Assembly (NCBI GenBank): GCA_007135625.1
Contig: SLIM01000030.1
Coordinates: 1 to 32,732, forward strand
Reading direction: 5' to 3'
Length of the DNA stretch: 32,732 nt
Source of the DNA: Gammaproteobacteria bacterium
Lineage (GTDB): Bacteria; Pseudomonadota; Gammaproteobacteria; Chromatiales; Chromatiaceae
Under the pieces are notes generated by a model, which saw nothing but the letters and a program-made list of their open reading frames with translations, ran no database searches and was not told the origin of the DNA. How positions within the stretch are numbered: the stretch's first letter is position 1; each line of letters begins with the position of its first letter. The translations under genes were made by a program, and so were the position numbers. Shown one piece after another: positions 16,177-23,494 of the stretch.

Positions 16177-16521
16177 ATGGCTTACGAAATCAACGGTAAA
16201 ACCATCGAAACCACGGAGAACGGCTACCTCGTCACTCTCGAAGAGTGGAGCGAAGAACTCGCCACCGCCATCGCCGCCAACGAAGGGATCACCCTCTCCG
16301 AAAAGGCGTGGGAGATTATTCACTATCTGCGTGACGAATACTTTAACAATAACCAGAACCAGCCCAATGAGCGGACGATGGTGAAGCACTTCAAAGGGGT
16401 CTGGAGCGACCTGCCCAAGGTCGATGCCAAGACCCTCTACGAACACTTCCCGATGGGACCGGCCAAGCAGGCGGGCAAGATCGCCGGACTGCCGGAGACC
16501 AAGCGCAAGGGCGGCTACTGA
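16177..16521 (+). CDS. DsrC/TusE-like protein lacking both redox cysteines (RspA-type)
   Basis: Clear DsrC/TusE fold: the start MAYEINGKTIETTENGYLV parallels DsrC, and the C-terminal arm keeps GPAKQAGKIAGLP. However, the two sulfur-carrying cysteines are replaced (Gly100 and Lys111), and the 114-residue protein contains no cysteine at all. It cannot carry sulfur as DsrC does; such paralogues have been proposed to be regulatory. The ATG at 16177 is selected by AAGGAG seven bases upstream, although the frame is open earlier. It follows the Cas6-like gene by 46 bases. Confidence 0.9.
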   Translation: MAYEINGKTIETTENGYLVTLEEWSEELATAIAANEGITLSEKAWEIIHYLRDEYFNNNQNQPNERTMVKHFKGVWSDLPKVDAKTLYEHFPMGPAKQAGKIAGLPETKRKGGY

Positions 16522-16532
16522 GGGATAGAGCC

Positions 16533-16603
16533 GGAAGAGTGAGAAGCGTGTACGCTATCCCGTTGACGAGCGGCACTGGCGTGCTACGCTTCGGCGCTCT
16601 TCC
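16533..16603. repeat. long imperfect inverted repeat after the DsrC-like gene
   Basis: The arms GGAAGAGTGAGAAGCGTGTACGC and, inverted, GCTACGCTTCGGCGCTCTTCC pair over about 20 positions with a loop of roughly 24 bases. It starts 11 bases after the DsrC-like stop. Without a T-run it could be a factor-dependent terminator, an RNA-stabilising fold or a small RNA. Given the neighbouring Cas6-like gene, a structured RNA is worth noting. Confidence 0.5.
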
Positions 16604-16712
16604 CGACTTCTCGGCTTTCTGTCCTCTACGATAAGCAGGTAGAAGGCAGGAAGCAGGCCAGAAGTATCGCGAAACGCAGTCGGTGCAGCGCAACCTGCTC
16701 TACCGACGCTCT

Positions 16713-16742
16713 AGGGCGGGAGCTTACCGGGCGACCCGCCCT
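16713..16742. repeat. 8-bp inverted repeat before the dioxygenase gene
   Basis: AGGGCGGG (16713-16720) and CCCGCCCT (16735-16742) form a perfect stem with a 14-base loop, about 30 bases upstream of the dioxygenase start. It could act as a terminator of the previous cluster or as a leader structure of the next gene. A short pyrimidine-rich run follows it. Confidence 0.4.
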
Positions 16743-16773
16743 GCCTCTCTCCTCTATCGCTCCTCTACAATCC

Positions 16774-17664
16774 ATGCAGCACAGCCCCTTCGACCTCACC
16801 AACCACGACCTCTACCAGCGCTGGCGGGAGTATAAACTGCGCTGGGCCGATACGCCCCTAGAGGGGCGCATCGTCGAGATTCGCGACCCGCGCCACCTCA
16901 CTTCCAGTGAGTACCGTGCCCTGCTGGAGCGTTGCCAGCGTTACAACTTCGCCCTCTATCGCAGCACTACCGGCAACGATCCCGATCCCCAGATTCCGCT
17001 CCACCTAGGCCGTGCCCTTGGCCTGCAACAACTGGATCGTAACTGGCTCGGCGACCAGGCGAGCGGACTCACCCGCCTTACCGTCCGCCATGAAGGGGTG
17101 CGTCAACACTACATCCCCTACACAAACCATCCGATCCGTTGGCACACCGACGGCTACTACAACCCCCCCGAGCGCAACATTTACGGGTTAATCCTGCACT
17201 GTGTCGAGTGTGCCGATGGGGGCGGCGACAATGGACTTTACGACCATGAACTGGCCTACCTCCAGTTGCGTGATGAAGATCCCGACTACCTCCGCGCCCT
17301 GATGCGCCTTGATGCAATGACTATTCCTCCGCGTCAGGATGAACAGGGTACCTCCCGCCCTGCCCAGAGCGGCCCGGTCTTTGCGATCACTCGCGAGGGC
17401 GAACTGCACATGCGCTTCACCGAGCGCCAGCGCAATATCGCCTGGCACCCGGAGCTGCAAGCGGCGGTAACCCGTCTGCGGCAACTCCTCGAAAACCACC
17501 AGCCCGCCCTGCGTGGCTACCTGCAACCCGGCATGGGGCTGGTCTGTAATAATATTTTGCACGACCGCAGCGGCTTCGCCAGCGACTCCCCGCGCCTGCT
17601 CTACCGTGGCCGCTATTACGACCGCATCGCTAATACTGGATTTGCTGTGATTTTGGGGAGGTAG
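16774..17664 (+). CDS. TauD/TfdA-family Fe(II)/2-oxoglutarate dioxygenase
   Basis: Likely a non-haem iron, 2-oxoglutarate-dependent oxygenase. It is 296 residues, in the range of the TauD/TfdA family. The HxD iron site is His124 and Asp126 in IRWHTDGYYNPP; the distal histidine is probably His263 in ILHDRSGF, followed by arginines in YRGRYYDR for 2-oxoglutarate. The substrate cannot be read from the sequence: sulfonate, betaine-like or lysine-derived compounds are all handled by relatives. No ribosome site is evident before the ATG at 16774. It lies downstream of the DsrC-like gene but with a 250-base structured gap. Confidence 0.8.
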   Translation: MQHSPFDLTNHDLYQRWREYKLRWADTPLEGRIVEIRDPRHLTSSEYRALLERCQRYNFALYRSTTGNDPDPQIPLHLGRALGLQQLDRNWLGDQASGLTRLTVRHEGVRQHYIPYTNHPIRWHTDGYYNPPERNIYGLILHCVECADGGGDNGLYDHELAYLQLRDEDPDYLRALMRLDAMTIPPRQDEQGTSRPAQSGPVFAITREGELHMRFTERQRNIAWHPELQAAVTRLRQLLENHQPALRGYLQPGMGLVCNNILHDRSGFASDSPRLLYRGRYYDRIANTGFAVILGR

Positions 17665-17720
17665 CGGCATATACCACCCACCTCATAAAAAATGTTTCAA
17701 AAATGGTTATCTATCGCCAC

Positions 17721-19448
17721 TCAATAGTGCATATCCACCTGCACCCCCAACAGCTTCTCCGCTTCGGAACGATCTCCAAGCGTCAGCACAACGTTTTTAT
17801 CGATCAACCTCCGCCGCTCTTCTGCCGTTAGGTACTCCTCCATTCCCTGGATCTGATCTTCATTGAGCGTAGCGATGTACTGGCCTTTGCGCTTTTGGGT
17901 TATTGCCTCGGCGATACGAAAGGCCTCCGCTCGCTGCCGTGGATCCATATCGCTAAAGAGGCGGCTATCGTGGACTACGAAGTCGATATGGTGGTTACAT
18001 CCCGCTATGAGCAGGGTAAGGTCGTAACAGAAGATACGGACTTCGTTGATGCCGTCGGAGGCATCGTTCTCGATACGAACCTCAAAGTCGAAGCGAACCT
18101 GATTTTCGCGATGATTGTTGTGCAAAGTCAGTCCGGCGGGAGAGTCGGGATAGAATCGGCGGCTTAACCCTTTGAATACGGAATTAATCCTCTCTAGCTG
18201 GACGTGGATTTGTGCGAGATATTGGTTGGTTCGAAGCACTTCTTGCTGCATCGCGCCCTTGATCGTTGCCAACTCATCGCTCCAGCGGCGACCCAGGGTG
18301 CGGTAGTCGCGCAGCTTCTGCGCCTTGGCTTTGAGTGCAGCAATTTCACCTCCGATAACGATGAAGTAATCTAGCGCCCGACTACGCCCGAGATAGGCGC
18401 TCTTTTCGTTTAGCGCGTCACTTAACTCGCGAATGCTGCGCTCCTGCACCGCCAATTCCTGCTCTAAACGCCTCCGTTCCTGGGTGAGTCGAGTGATGCG
18501 GTTGGTGATCAGTTGCTGGTGAAAGTCCTGCACCTCGTCAAGACGACGCAGGGTTTCGGGGCGAAAGGCCGCGCCGACCTCCTGGTAGGCCACCTTGATA
18601 CGATCCGGGGCGATGTCGGGACGAATTTTAAGACTCTCCTCGATGTTGTTGATCGCGTTGCGCAGGAGTACGGCCCGGTTGCCTAGAGCCTGTAACTCGA
18701 CACCGAGATCGTTGGCCTCCTTTTGTATCTGGTAGTAGTCCTCAGCGACCTGGAAGGATCGCTGATTTTCCTCCAGCTCGGCGATGCGCTCCTCCAGAAA
18801 GGAGAGCTCGATATCTACGTCCTTGTTGGCGGTGTAGAACTCGCGCAGTAGCGGGTCGCTCTTGAGGCTCTTTTCTGACTTTCGGATGTTATCCAGGCGT
18901 TGGTAAAGCCGGGCCTTCTCGGCGACCAGCTCAACATCGAGTCCGAGCAGAAAGATGTTTCGGATCAGTTTGTTGTAGGGCGACTGGTCGCTGTTGGTGT
19001 ATTCAGCCTGAACGTAGTCGGCCTTATTGCGCCGCAGAAACTTGTAGAGCAGGCCGCGAAAACTCAATCCTTCAATACCGAGAGGAAGGTCGAAGGTGAG
19101 TTCTGCCAGCCGCTCACAGTATTCGCGAAGTTGCAGATCCTGGCCGTCAAAAATGACGCTGTTCTGACGGCTGGTGTTGCGCTGTACCCGGTGGAGGACA
19201 CCAGAGATCTCAAAAGTAAGGGTGAACACCCAATCCGGAATGCTCTCCTGGAACGCGTTGTTCCTATTCGATCCCAGACAGAAGTGGATTAGGACAATGG
19301 CGAGGGATTTACCAACGCCGTTGTAGGTCTTATCGTTATCCACGTCACCCTTGCACGAGCGGCCACCGACGATCAGGCTGACCCCTTCGCGATTGAACCG
19401 AATAGTCCGAAAGGAGGAGCGGTTAGCGCTCAGTTCGATGAAACGCAT
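17721..19448 (-). CDS. ABC-3C system ATPase, DUF2326-type SMC-like protein
   Basis: ATPase component of a putative ABC-three-component anti-phage system. It is 575 residues. A P-loop NGVGKS lies at 43-48 after an insertion rich in Gly/Asp (from residue 28), as is usual for DUF2326 proteins. A long coiled coil spans about residues 190-430. The C-terminal head contains a Walker B/D-loop-like region HIDFVVHDSRLFSDMDPRQ near 487-505. The ATG at 19448 has GGGAG ten bases ahead and overlaps the preceding gene by 19 bases, showing tight coupling. Function is inferred from family and order. Confidence 0.85.
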   Translation of the reverse strand: MRFIELSANRSSFRTIRFNREGVSLIVGGRSCKGDVDNDKTYNGVGKSLAIVLIHFCLGSNRNNAFQESIPDWVFTLTFEISGVLHRVQRNTSRQNSVIFDGQDLQLREYCERLAELTFDLPLGIEGLSFRGLLYKFLRRNKADYVQAEYTNSDQSPYNKLIRNIFLLGLDVELVAEKARLYQRLDNIRKSEKSLKSDPLLREFYTANKDVDIELSFLEERIAELEENQRSFQVAEDYYQIQKEANDLGVELQALGNRAVLLRNAINNIEESLKIRPDIAPDRIKVAYQEVGAAFRPETLRRLDEVQDFHQQLITNRITRLTQERRRLEQELAVQERSIRELSDALNEKSAYLGRSRALDYFIVIGGEIAALKAKAQKLRDYRTLGRRWSDELATIKGAMQQEVLRTNQYLAQIHVQLERINSVFKGLSRRFYPDSPAGLTLHNNHRENQVRFDFEVRIENDASDGINEVRIFCYDLTLLIAGCNHHIDFVVHDSRLFSDMDPRQRAEAFRIAEAITQKRKGQYIATLNEDQIQGMEEYLTAEERRRLIDKNVVLTLGDRSEAEKLLGVQVDMHY

Positions 19449-19684
19449 CGTTGCAGTCTCCCATTTCGATTAAGCGTGATAACGCCCAACGCGAACAGCA
19501 TATCCACGCTCAGTACAAGATTGTCAAAGCTATGGTTGGCAGGGAAGGCACCGCTCTCCATCTGCGGATGCAATTCATTCCAGAGCGCGTCAATGCTCTT
19601 GGGGGCCTCCAGCGACTCAAGCACTAGCGCACCCAGTCCCAGCAGGGACTCAGAAAAGCGGATATGCTTATCAGGCAGTAACAT
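19430..19684 (-). CDS. ABC-3C middle component (MC6-like)
   Basis: Small linking component of the ABC-three-component cassette. It is 84 residues from the ATG at 19684, preferred over the upstream TTG at 19723 because GAGG lies six bases ahead and MLLPDKHIRFSESLLGLG is the expected N-terminus of this family. A winged-helix-like fold is plausible from the short helices and the final strand ALGVITLNRNGRL. It starts one base after the effector stop and overlaps the ATPase gene by 19 bases. Confidence 0.75.
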   Translation of the reverse strand: MLLPDKHIRFSESLLGLGALVLESLEAPKSIDALWNELHPQMESGAFPANHSFDNLVLSVDMLFALGVITLNRNGRLQRCVSSN

Positions 19685-19685
19685 A

Positions 19686-20648
19686 TTAGTCCTCGGGGTT
19701 CTCGAAGAGGTCGCAAGATTCAAAGAAAAAGGCCATAATCGTCAAAGCAACATCTTGCAGCGCTTTGCGCTTGCGTGGATCCTCTGTTTCTGGGGTAATT
19801 CGGCGCAAGATTTCGATAAAACGCTGATCGGAAAGCGTAACTCCATCGGAGACCGCACAAGGGTGAGATTCGGCCCGCATTGCGTCAAGATAATACCCGT
19901 TTAGGGTATCTCGGATGGCTTGGCGGGTGAAGTCGCTATTGGCAGCAAAATAACCCTCCACCGATCCTGCCTGATAGGATGCGGTATTGAGCCAATGACC
20001 GGTTACCCCTAGGCCGTTAAAGCGTATCTTGTCATCGAAGTTCGGCACTCTGAGACGTCCTGTTTGGGTTAGATCAACGGGATGATCCAGCACATGGCGA
20101 ATTACCGTGTTTAGGTCTGCGTAATTGAGCAGAGTGATCGACTCCGGATCTGGAATGAAACCGATGATCGACAACATTCCCTCTTCAGTCAGCGAGAAAA
20201 ACTCGTTCTCAAGGTGCTTGGTAAGAAACGGCTCGCAGCGATCCAAGGCGTAGCGTTGACGGATTCGCTCCATCGCCTCATGGATGCTGGGAAACACCGA
20301 ACCCCGGCAGCGGTCGTTGAGGACGAAGTAGAACTCACGGATACCGCTGGGAAAGATACCCGACCAGTGGGCGTAAAGCCCCTGAAAATCGGTCTCCAGC
20401 TTGCAGATGGCATCCTGCTCTCGATTACGTAGCTCCTCCGGCGCATACACTTGGAAATAGCGACCTGCCATCGGCTCAAATCCATCGTTCTTGCGGTCGC
20501 CGAAGGCACCCTGGGGCTTGGTCTGCCGAAAATCGCGGCGGGCGGCGGACATGATCTCCGTAAAAAGTTGCTCGAACTCACTGCCGGAAGCCTTGAGAAT
20601 CTGGTTCCTGAGGATAAGGCGGGCGATCTGTCGCTGATTTAAGTCCAT
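19686..20648 (-). CDS. ABC-3C system effector-type protein
   Basis: First gene of the three-gene ABC-3C cassette. It is 320 residues. The N-terminal 75 residues contain GDRKNDGF (50-57) followed by YFQVYAP (64-70), a pattern resembling a compact PD-(D/E)xK-like nuclease core, so DNA cleavage is a plausible effector activity; this is inference. The C-terminal part is helical and probably binds the ATPase and middle component. The start MDLNQRQIARLILRNQ is typical, though the ribosome site is weak. It is separated from the acidic protein gene upstream by 94 bases. Confidence 0.75.
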   Translation of the reverse strand: MDLNQRQIARLILRNQILKASGSEFEQLFTEIMSAARRDFRQTKPQGAFGDRKNDGFEPMAGRYFQVYAPEELRNREQDAICKLETDFQGLYAHWSGIFPSGIREFYFVLNDRCRGSVFPSIHEAMERIRQRYALDRCEPFLTKHLENEFFSLTEEGMLSIIGFIPDPESITLLNYADLNTVIRHVLDHPVDLTQTGRLRVPNFDDKIRFNGLGVTGHWLNTASYQAGSVEGYFAANSDFTRQAIRDTLNGYYLDAMRAESHPCAVSDGVTLSDQRFIEILRRITPETEDPRKRKALQDVALTIMAFFFESCDLFENPED

Positions 20649-20742
20649 GCCGGAAGTGTCTCGTTACTGTAGATCTGTAAAGATGGGAAGCGTACAGCGT
20701 ATTACCAGGTACACGGCATCACCACTGTAACTCTTCGCCTGA

Positions 20743-21642
20743 TCACTCCTTCAACCAAGAATCAAAGAAGCTGTCCGACTCCTCCCCCTCTTCGCCCTCT
20801 TCGCCCGTCGAGGTCTGGTGCGGTGGCTCCTGCAACTCGGCAGGGAGTGGGGTGGGGTCGGGCGGCTGTTCTGCCGGCGTTGGGGGCGCGGACTGGGAGT
20901 AGATCAGGGACTCTTCCAGCAGATCGGGATCGACCTCCAGATCGAGTCCGCCGAGGTTGGCGGCAATCTCCGCCTCGCCGATGTCGCCCCACTCATCTTC
21001 GACCTCTTCCGGGTTTTGCAGGAGCGAAAGATTTTCCGAAAAGAGGGCGTGCCGAAGGTAGTAGTTATCCGAGTCGAAGAGGTCGCCGCTCTCCTCCTGC
21101 TCCAGGATCTCGGAGGGGGTAGGAGTGCTGGCGATCGGCTCCGCCTCGGCCACTTGGGCGATCTCTTCGGCGGCCACCTCGCCCTCAACCACCTGCTCCT
21201 CTACCGTTGCTGGGGAGGGTATCCCCTCGACCGCCGTCCCCGTCTCCGCCGCCGCCACGGCCACAGCGGGGTACACCTCCTCCGGCGGCCTCTGCGGGAT
21301 CACTTGATCGGCGGCGGGAAGTGGCTCGGCGGGCCGCTCTTCGGAGTCTTGCAGCAGGAGGTGGAGATCGGTCTGCTCCAGAGCTTCGAGTGCAAAGTCG
21401 CTCTTGGCGCGAATCATCTTGCGGCGTTTGCGCTGCTGGCTGCGGATCCGCTCCAAAGTCTCGTTGAGCAGACTCTCCAGTGCGGTGTAGGCCCGCACCT
21501 GGGCATTTTGATAGCTAGTTGTAGGCTTTTCATCGAGCATCGACAGGCGTGCCTCGAAGTAGGCAATATCTGCCTCCAACTTACTGTTGCTGGGCGGTGT
21601 CCAGCCACCCGATGGTCCCTGTTTATTACTCTCTTCGGCCAT
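20743..21642 (-). CDS. acidic low-complexity protein, 299 aa
   Basis: Function unknown. Residues 20-95 form a predicted helical region with a basic stretch (RSQQRKRRKMIRAK). Most of the remaining chain is acidic and proline/alanine-rich and probably disordered; it ends GEEGEEGEESDSFFDSWLKE. I chose the ATG at 21642; a TTG ten codons earlier lacks a ribosome site, and the ATG itself has only AGGA directly ahead. It is on the same strand as the ABC-3C genes and 94 bases upstream, so a shared transcript is possible. The opposite strand has a long open frame, but its composition looks like a shadow. Confidence 0.55.
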   Translation of the reverse strand: MAEESNKQGPSGGWTPPSNSKLEADIAYFEARLSMLDEKPTTSYQNAQVRAYTALESLLNETLERIRSQQRKRRKMIRAKSDFALEALEQTDLHLLLQDSEERPAEPLPAADQVIPQRPPEEVYPAVAVAAAETGTAVEGIPSPATVEEQVVEGEVAAEEIAQVAEAEPIASTPTPSEILEQEESGDLFDSDNYYLRHALFSENLSLLQNPEEVEDEWGDIGEAEIAANLGGLDLEVDPDLLEESLIYSQSAPPTPAEQPPDPTPLPAELQEPPHQTSTGEEGEEGEESDSFFDSWLKE

Positions 21643-21861
21643 TCCTGGAACGCCTGCGCTGATTTCCCTCAATGTAGGTTTAACGACAGTGATCGACGGG
21701 TACCTCGTGCTGCCCTATACCCGCCATCACCGCTCCGTTCTGCCCTCCCTCCTCTACCACACCCCATTCTACCCCAAAACGGGGAACGCCCTCCGTCATT
21801 TCCATCGAATTTGGGAATAACCGGTTACCTCGCCGCTCCATTTCGCTATAATCTTCCCCTA

Positions 21862-22011
21862 ATAGAACCCCTCTGGGAGTCGCAACACAAATACAATTAA
21901 GTAACAAGATTTTAAGGAGAGTGTCGCCGATGCGTTATAGAACCCCCTCTGGAGTCGCAACATGAGCATCATTAAACAACAAGATTTTGTGGAGAGCATC
22001 GCCGATGCGTT
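21862..22011. repeat. 75-bp tandem duplication across the fumarase start
   Basis: Unit 1 (21862-21936) and unit 2 (21937-22011) align without gaps at about 64 of 75 positions. Unit 2 contains the fumarase ribosome site, ATG and first 16 codons. Unit 1 has lost the ATG (CACAAATAC in place of CATGAGCATC) and has a TAA in the old frame. It is a decayed copy of the gene start. Confidence 0.9.
21930..21965 (+). CDS. candidate 11-codon leader ORF overlapping the fumarase start
   Basis: ATG at 21930 with AAGGAG about ten bases upstream codes for MRYRTPSGVAT and stops at TGA 21963-21965, which overlaps the fumarase ATG (21962) as ATGA. The frame spans the junction of the two 75-bp repeat units. It could couple translation into fumarase. 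It may equally be a by-product of the duplication. Confidence 0.3.
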   Translation: MRYRTPSGVAT

Positions 22012-23494
22012 GCAGTATATCGCCTGCTACCACCCGCAGGACTATATCACCGCCCTGGCGGAGGCGTGGCGCGTGGAGCGCTCCCCGGCGGCACGCGACG
22101 CGATAGCGCAGATTCTGATCAACTCACGCATGTGTGCCGAGGGGCAACGGCCAATCTGCCAGGATACGGGAATGGTTGTGGTCTTTGTGCGGGTCGGCAT
22201 GGGGGTGCGCTGGGAGGGTTCGCTATCGCTGCAACAGATGGTCGATGCCGGGGTACGCCAGGCCTACCTCGATCCGCTTAATCCACTGCGTGCATCCATG
22301 GTACTCGACCCCGCTGGTCACCGCCGCAACAGTGGAGATAACACCCCGGCGGTCGTCCATTGTGAGCTGGTCGCCGGGGATCGGGTCGAGGTCAAGCTGG
22401 CGGCCAAGGGGGGCGGTTCGGAGAATAAGGCCCGCTTTGCGGTACTCGATCCGGGGGCTTCGATTAGCGACTGGGTGGTGGAGACGGTGGCCGAGCTGGG
22501 GGCGGGGTGGTGTCCGCCGGGAATGCTGGGGGTAGGCATTGGCGGCTCGGCGGAGCGGGCGATGCAGTTGGCCAAGGAGGCGCTGCTGGAGCCGCTTGAC
22601 CTGCCGCTGCTGCGCCAGCGCGGTGCCGCGACTCCGCTGGAGGCGCTGCGCCTGGAACTGGTGGAGCGGATTAACGCCCTGGGGATCGGGGCGCAGGGGG
22701 TCGGCGGGGTAACGACGGTGCTGGATGTGAAGATTCGCGACTACCCGACCCACGCCGCTTCGCTGCCGGTGGCGCTGATTCCCAACTGCGCCGCTACCCG
22801 CCACCTGGAGTTTACCCTGGATGGCAGTGGGCCGCTGCAGCTCACGCCGCCCGCCGCCGAGGGGTGGCCAGTGGTGACCCAAGAGTTGGAGGGTGAGGTG
22901 CGCCGTATCGATCTGGATCGAGTCACCCGCGCGGAGCTGGAGTCGCTGCGGGCGGGCGAGCGGCTGCTGCTGTCGGGCCATCTGCTAACCGGTCGCGATG
23001 CCGCCCATCGCCGCCTGGCCGAGCGGCTGGCGGCGGGAGAGGGGCTGCCCGAGGGGGTCGATCTGCGCGGACGCTTGCTCTACTACGTCGGCCCAGTCGA
23101 TCCGGTGGGGAGCGAGGTGGTCGGCCCGGCTGGCCCCACAACCGCGACCCGCATGGATCGCTACAGCGAAATGGTGCTGGGTGAGCTGGGGTTGTGGGGG
23201 ATGATCGGTAAGGCCGAGCGGGGGGCGGAGAGTATCGCCGCGATTACGCACCATAAAGCGGTCTATCTAACCGCAGTCGGGGGGGCGGCCTATCTGGTGG
23301 CGAAGGCGATTCGCGCCTCCCGAGTGGTCGCCTTTGCCGATCTTGGCATGGAGGCGATGCGCGAGTTTCGGGTGGAGGAGATGCCGGTGACGGTGGCGGT
23401 CGATAGCTTGGGCGAGTCGCTTCATGCGAGTGGCCCGCGCTACTGGCGCGAGGAGATTGCCGGCACGCTCGCGCACTCTTGCGGACAATCATGA
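21962..23494 (+). CDS. class I fumarate hydratase
   Basis: Iron-sulfur-dependent fumarase, interconverting fumarate and malate. It is 510 residues, the single-chain class I size. Three cysteines suitable for the 4Fe-4S cluster are seen at Cys66 (CQDTG), Cys184 (GAGWCPPG) and Cys276 (PNCAATRH). The C-terminal domain carries GPVDPVGSEVVGPAGPTTAT and the GMIGKAERG segment. Oxygen-sensitive class I enzymes suit low-oxygen life. Its last bases overlap the TRAP permease start as ATGA, so the pair is translationally coupled. GGAG eight bases ahead supports the start. Confidence 0.93.
   Translation: MSIIKQQDFVESIADALQYIACYHPQDYITALAEAWRVERSPAARDAIAQILINSRMCAEGQRPICQDTGMVVVFVRVGMGVRWEGSLSLQQMVDAGVRQAYLDPLNPLRASMVLDPAGHRRNSGDNTPAVVHCELVAGDRVEVKLAAKGGGSENKARFAVLDPGASISDWVVETVAELGAGWCPPGMLGVGIGGSAERAMQLAKEALLEPLDLPLLRQRGAATPLEALRLELVERINALGIGAQGVGGVTTVLDVKIRDYPTHAASLPVALIPNCAATRHLEFTLDGSGPLQLTPPAAEGWPVVTQELEGEVRRIDLDRVTRAELESLRAGERLLLSGHLLTGRDAAHRRLAERLAAGEGLPEGVDLRGRLLYYVGPVDPVGSEVVGPAGPTTATRMDRYSEMVLGELGLWGMIGKAERGAESIAAITHHKAVYLTAVGGAAYLVAKAIRASRVVAFADLGMEAMREFRVEEMPVTVAVDSLGESLHASGPRYWREEIAGTLAHSCGQS

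Noticed and set aside
14032-17720. CRISPR array to accompany the Cas6-like gene
   Set aside because: I looked for regularly spaced direct repeats near the gene and across the window; the tandem repeats found have no unique spacers and are not CRISPR.
20818-21900. 360-codon plus-strand frame opposite the acidic protein gene
   Set aside because: Considered as an alternative to the minus-strand gene. It has no ribosome site and a leucine/arginine/glycine-rich shadow composition. The minus frame is itself low complexity, hence its moderate confidence.
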